NCBI GenBank assembly: GCA_023457615.1 | Contig: JAEWKY010000255.1 | Location: 1-7,629, forward strand | Direction of reading: 5' to 3' | From: Actinomycetes bacterium | GTDB lineage: Bacteria; Actinomycetota; Actinomycetes; Actinomycetales; Microbacteriaceae | Length of the DNA: 7,629 nucleotides | In this document: one piece after another, positions 5,795 to 7,629 of the stretch | Layout of the letters: each line of letters begins with the position of its first letter | Numbering within the stretch: position 1 is the first letter of the stretch | Made by a program: the position numbers and the translations under genes | Notes under the pieces: generated by a model | Databases searched by the model: none | The model's input: only the letters and a program-made list of their open reading frames with translations | Told to the model about the DNA's origin: nothing

Positions 5795-5808
5795 GTGGAC
5801 GCCCCGGG

Positions 5809-5997
5809 CTACGCGCCCCGCTCGACCTTCTCGGCGAGCCGGTCGACGATGTCGGCGAGCTCGACGAGGCGCCGCAGGATCATGCGCTCGTGCTCGCTCG
5901 GCTGGAAGCGGTCCATCGGCAGCGCGTAGTCGCTCGGCCCGAGCATCGCCGCCAGGTGCGCGCGCACGATCTCGAGGTCGTCCCGCACGTCGCTCAT
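5809..5997 (-). CDS. Small helical protein overlapping the phoH stop
   Basis: This is a 62-residue acidic protein of unknown function. Its ATG (5997-5995) overlaps the phoH TGA as ATGA, so translation is probably coupled; GAGGG about 12 bases upstream is a distant ribosome-binding site. Two predicted helices (about 2-19, and the heptad-like 34-60 with RMILRRLVELADIVDRLAEKV) flank a short segment with GPSDYALPMDRFQPSEHE (20-37). The second helix has regularly spaced Leu/Ile/Val and could form a coiled coil or bind a partner. It has no membrane segment, Cys pair or enzyme motif. A regulator, chaperone or adaptor of the PhoH protein is the simplest guess from gene order; nothing in the sequence proves it. 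The GC-rich hairpin downstream marks the end of the unit. Confidence 0.7.
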   Translation of the reverse strand: MSDVRDDLEIVRAHLAAMLGPSDYALPMDRFQPSEHERMILRRLVELADIVDRLAEKVERGA

Positions 5998-7367
5998 GCG
6001 AGCTCGTTGCCCTCGAGCATCTCGGTCACGAGGGCCGCGATGGCCGACCGCTCCGAGCGCGTGAGGGTGATGTGCGCGAAGAGCGGATGCCCCTTGAGCG
6101 TCTCGATGACGCTCGCGACGCCGTCGTGCCGTCCGACGCGCAGGTTGTCGCGCTGCGCGACGTCGTGGGTCAGCACGACGCGCGAGTTCTGGCCGATGCG
6201 CGACAGCACGGTGAGCAGCACGTTGCGCTCGAGCGACTGCGCCTCGTCGACGATCACGAACGCGTCGTGCAGCGAGCGTCCGCGGATGTGCGTGAGCGGC
6301 AGCACCTCGAGGATGCCGCGCTCGACGACCTCCTCGAGCACGTTGTCGCTGACCAGGGCCCCGAGGGTGTCGAACACCGCCTGGCCCCAGGGGTTCATCT
6401 TCTCGTCCTTGTCGCCGGGCAGGTAGCCGAGCTCCTGACCGCCGACCGCGTAGAGCGGGCGGAACACCATGATCTTGCGGTGCTGCTGCTTCTCGAGCAC
6501 GGCCTCGAGTCCCGCGCACAGGGCGAGCGCCGACTTGCCCGTGCCGGCGCGACCGCCGAGCGAGACGATGCCGATCTCCGGGTCGAGCAGCAGGTCGATC
6601 GCGAGGCGCTGCTCGGCGCTGCGGCCGTGGAGGCCGAAGACGTCCCGGTCGCCCCGCACGAGCCTGAACTCGCCGCGGCCCGTGACCCGGCCGAGCGCCG
6701 AGCCGCGGTCGGAGTGCACGACGAGCGACGTGTTGATCGGCAGGTCGGCGACCGCGCGCGACGACAACGACTCGGTCTCGTAGAGGTCGGCCATCTGCTC
6801 CGACGAGAGGTCGATGTCGGCCATGCCGGTGTACCCGGAGTCGACGGCGAGCTCCGCCTTGTACTCCTCGGCGGTGAGGCCGATCGACGCCGCCTTCACG
6901 CGCATCGGCAGGTCCTTCGACACGACCGTGACGTCGAGCCCGTCGCCCTTGAGGTTGAGCGCGACGGCGAGGATGCGGGAGTCGTTGTCGCCGAGCTGCA
7001 GACCCGACGGCAGCACCGACTGGTTGGAGTGGTTCAGCTCGACGCGGATCGACCCGCCCGCCTCCCCGGCGGACATGGGGAAGTCGAGACGTTCGTGCTG
7101 CCGACGCAGCTCGTCGAGGTTGCGCAGCGCCTGACGGGCGAAGTAGCCGATCTCCGGGTCGTTCCGCTTCGCCTCGAGCTCGGTGACGACGACGACGGGC
7201 AGGACGACGGCGTGCTCCGCGAAGCGGAAGATCGCCTTGGGATCGCTCAGCAGCACCGAGGTGTCGAGGACGAACGTGCGCTCCCCCTGCTTCGGCTTCC
7301 CACCTCCGCTCGTCGACGGCGTTGCGGTGGTGTTCTGCTGGGGCTTGTCGAGCGCGGGCACTCCCAC
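5994..7367 (-). CDS. phoH: PIN-PhoH fusion protein (PhoH2-type RNase/helicase)
   Basis: This 457-residue protein has an N-terminal low-complexity tail of about 29 residues and a PIN domain beginning RTFVLDTSVLLSDPKAIF (30-47). D35 and later acidic residues (E63 and E65 region) fit a metal-dependent RNase site. An OB-like linker follows, then a C-terminal PhoH P-loop ATPase. Walker A is GRAGTGKS (272-279, K278) and Walker B is VIVDEAQ with D374-E375. The C-terminus has LTHDVAQRDN and LTRSERSAIAALV, typical of PhoH. In mycobacteria PhoH2 proteins of this architecture unwind and cleave RNA. The start is GTG 7367 with GGGGA (7376-7372) as ribosome-binding site. The length is normal. An overlapping small gene follows. 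Unlike mycobacterial phoH2, no antitoxin-like gene overlaps its start. PhoH's historical phosphate link is not supported by any box I can see here. Confidence 0.94.
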   Translation of the reverse strand: MGVPALDKPQQNTTATPSTSGGGKPKQGERTFVLDTSVLLSDPKAIFRFAEHAVVLPVVVVTELEAKRNDPEIGYFARQALRNLDELRRQHERLDFPMSAGEAGGSIRVELNHSNQSVLPSGLQLGDNDSRILAVALNLKGDGLDVTVVSKDLPMRVKAASIGLTAEEYKAELAVDSGYTGMADIDLSSEQMADLYETESLSSRAVADLPINTSLVVHSDRGSALGRVTGRGEFRLVRGDRDVFGLHGRSAEQRLAIDLLLDPEIGIVSLGGRAGTGKSALALCAGLEAVLEKQQHRKIMVFRPLYAVGGQELGYLPGDKDEKMNPWGQAVFDTLGALVSDNVLEEVVERGILEVLPLTHIRGRSLHDAFVIVDEAQSLERNVLLTVLSRIGQNSRVVLTHDVAQRDNLRVGRHDGVASVIETLKGHPLFAHITLTRSERSAIAALVTEMLEGNELA

Positions 7368-7403
7368 TCCATCCCCGGGTGTTCCCCCGGTACGTGTGCG
7401 GAG

Positions 7404-7438
7404 CGGCCACTTCAGCGCGAAACGAACTTATGTGGCCG
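7404..7438 (-). promoter_or_regulatory. Stem-loop in the phoH leader
   Basis: CGGCCAC (7404-7410) and GTGGCCG (7432-7438) are perfect 7-bp inverted arms around a 21-base AT-richer loop, about 37 bp upstream of the phoH start. The loop contains TAAGTT (7430-7425, minus strand), a possible -10 without a good -35. It could be a leader hairpin or a protein site. Confidence 0.35.
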
Positions 7439-7445
7439 TTCCGAC

Positions 7446-7530
7446 CAGGCGCCGTGCCTGATGACCCGAACGTAACCCCGGCCCCGCGGCGCGACGCCGC
7501 GACACGCCCCCGGCGCAGGTTACGAACCTG
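7446..7530. repeat. Cluster of short palindromes upstream of phoH
   Basis: Three palindromes lie here: CAGGC-gccgt-GCCTG (7446-7460), CGCGGCG-cga-CGCCGCG (7485-7501) and CAGGTT-acg-AACCTG (7516-7530). CGTAACC (7471-7477) also pairs with GGTTACG (7518-7524), enclosing the middle hairpin. The 7485-7501 stem could terminate a gene coming from the right. The two 15-bp CAGG...CCTG elements have operator-like symmetry. No gene is supported between 7368 and 7519. Confidence 0.45.
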
Positions 7531-7627
7531 TGAATCCTTCACCGCGGGCGGATGCCGTGAGCCGTGCGCGCAGGCGGGCGCGCGTCCGCGACCAGCGCTG
7601 CCGGGCCGCCTCCGCGCGCAGCCCGAG
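7520..7627 (-). CDS. Possible C-terminus of a minus-strand gene running off the window
   Basis: One minus-strand frame is open from the window edge to a TAA at 7522-7520, giving 35 residues. These include an Arg/Ala-rich helix-like stretch, AEAARQRWSRTRARLRARL. Third positions are mostly G/C, but the last codons (GGT GAA GGA TTC ACA GGT TCG) are less biased. The stop falls inside the 7516-7530 palindrome. I do not recognise the family. A plus-strand frame starting GTG at 7530 is also open, so this call is tentative. Confidence 0.3.
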   Translation of the reverse strand, partial: LGLRAEAARQRWSRTRARLRARLTASARGEGFTGS

Positions 7628-7629
7628 CA

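Noticed and set aside
5508..7475. 655-residue open frame on the plus strand across phoH and the cupin gene
   Set aside because: It is again a codon-bias shadow. It crosses several real genes and intergenic hairpins and has no recognisable motifs.
7368..7480. Pho-box control of phoH
   Set aside because: I looked for direct GTTCACC-type repeats and saw no convincing pair. The gene's name alone is not evidence of phosphate control.
1..7629. Defence island, toxin-antitoxin island or mobile element
   Set aside because: No transposase, integrase, terminal inverted repeats with target duplications, restriction system or compositional break was seen. The single HNH-like gene is not enough.

Overview
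The window is very GC-rich, with a strong preference for G or C at third codon positions. It carries several families typical of Actinobacteria: a DUF4245 membrane protein, a PadR regulator with a co-translated membrane protein, and a PIN-PhoH protein. GTG starts, 4-bp stop/start overlaps and a candidate leaderless promoter point the same way. Gene content and protein style suggest a member of Microbacteriaceae (Microbacterium and relatives). That placement is inference from recall, not a search result.

Layout. (1) Positions 1-2667, plus strand: the 3' part of a DUF4245 gene, a beta-carbonic anhydrase overlapping it by 4 bp, and fumC (class II fumarase) 61 bp further on. This is a housekeeping block. 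(2) Positions 2668-2823: a non-coding gap holding a 13-bp perfect inverted repeat and related short repeats. (3) Positions 2824-3183, plus strand: a small HNH-type protein in which Cys stands where the first catalytic His is expected. It converges on the next block. (4) Positions 5741-3228, minus strand, read right to left: a cupin, an orphan A24 prepilin peptidase, a 78-residue two-helix membrane protein, a PadR regulator, and an 8-helix membrane protein overlapping the PadR gene by 4 bp. A promoter with an embedded palindrome lies directly in front of the PadR gene, which suggests that the PadR/membrane-protein pair is a self-regulated cassette. (5) Positions 7367-5809, minus strand: a PIN-PhoH protein and a 62-residue acidic helical protein overlapping its stop codon, closed by a GC-rich hairpin at 5756-5794. 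(6) Positions 7368-7629: a leader or intergenic region dense in short palindromes, then possibly the 3' end of another minus-strand gene running off the window.

How the genes relate: carbonic anhydrase (bicarbonate supply) and fumarase (TCA cycle) are basic metabolism and probably share transcription at least in part. PIN-PhoH is a predicted RNA-cleaving and unwinding enzyme. Its coupled small partner is the best candidate here for an undescribed association. The PadR cassette is probably a membrane-stress or small-molecule response unit. I see no phage, IS, CRISPR, tRNA, rRNA or obvious defence island. Most of the window looks like ordinary chromosome, with modest points of interest in the small genes and intergenic structures.
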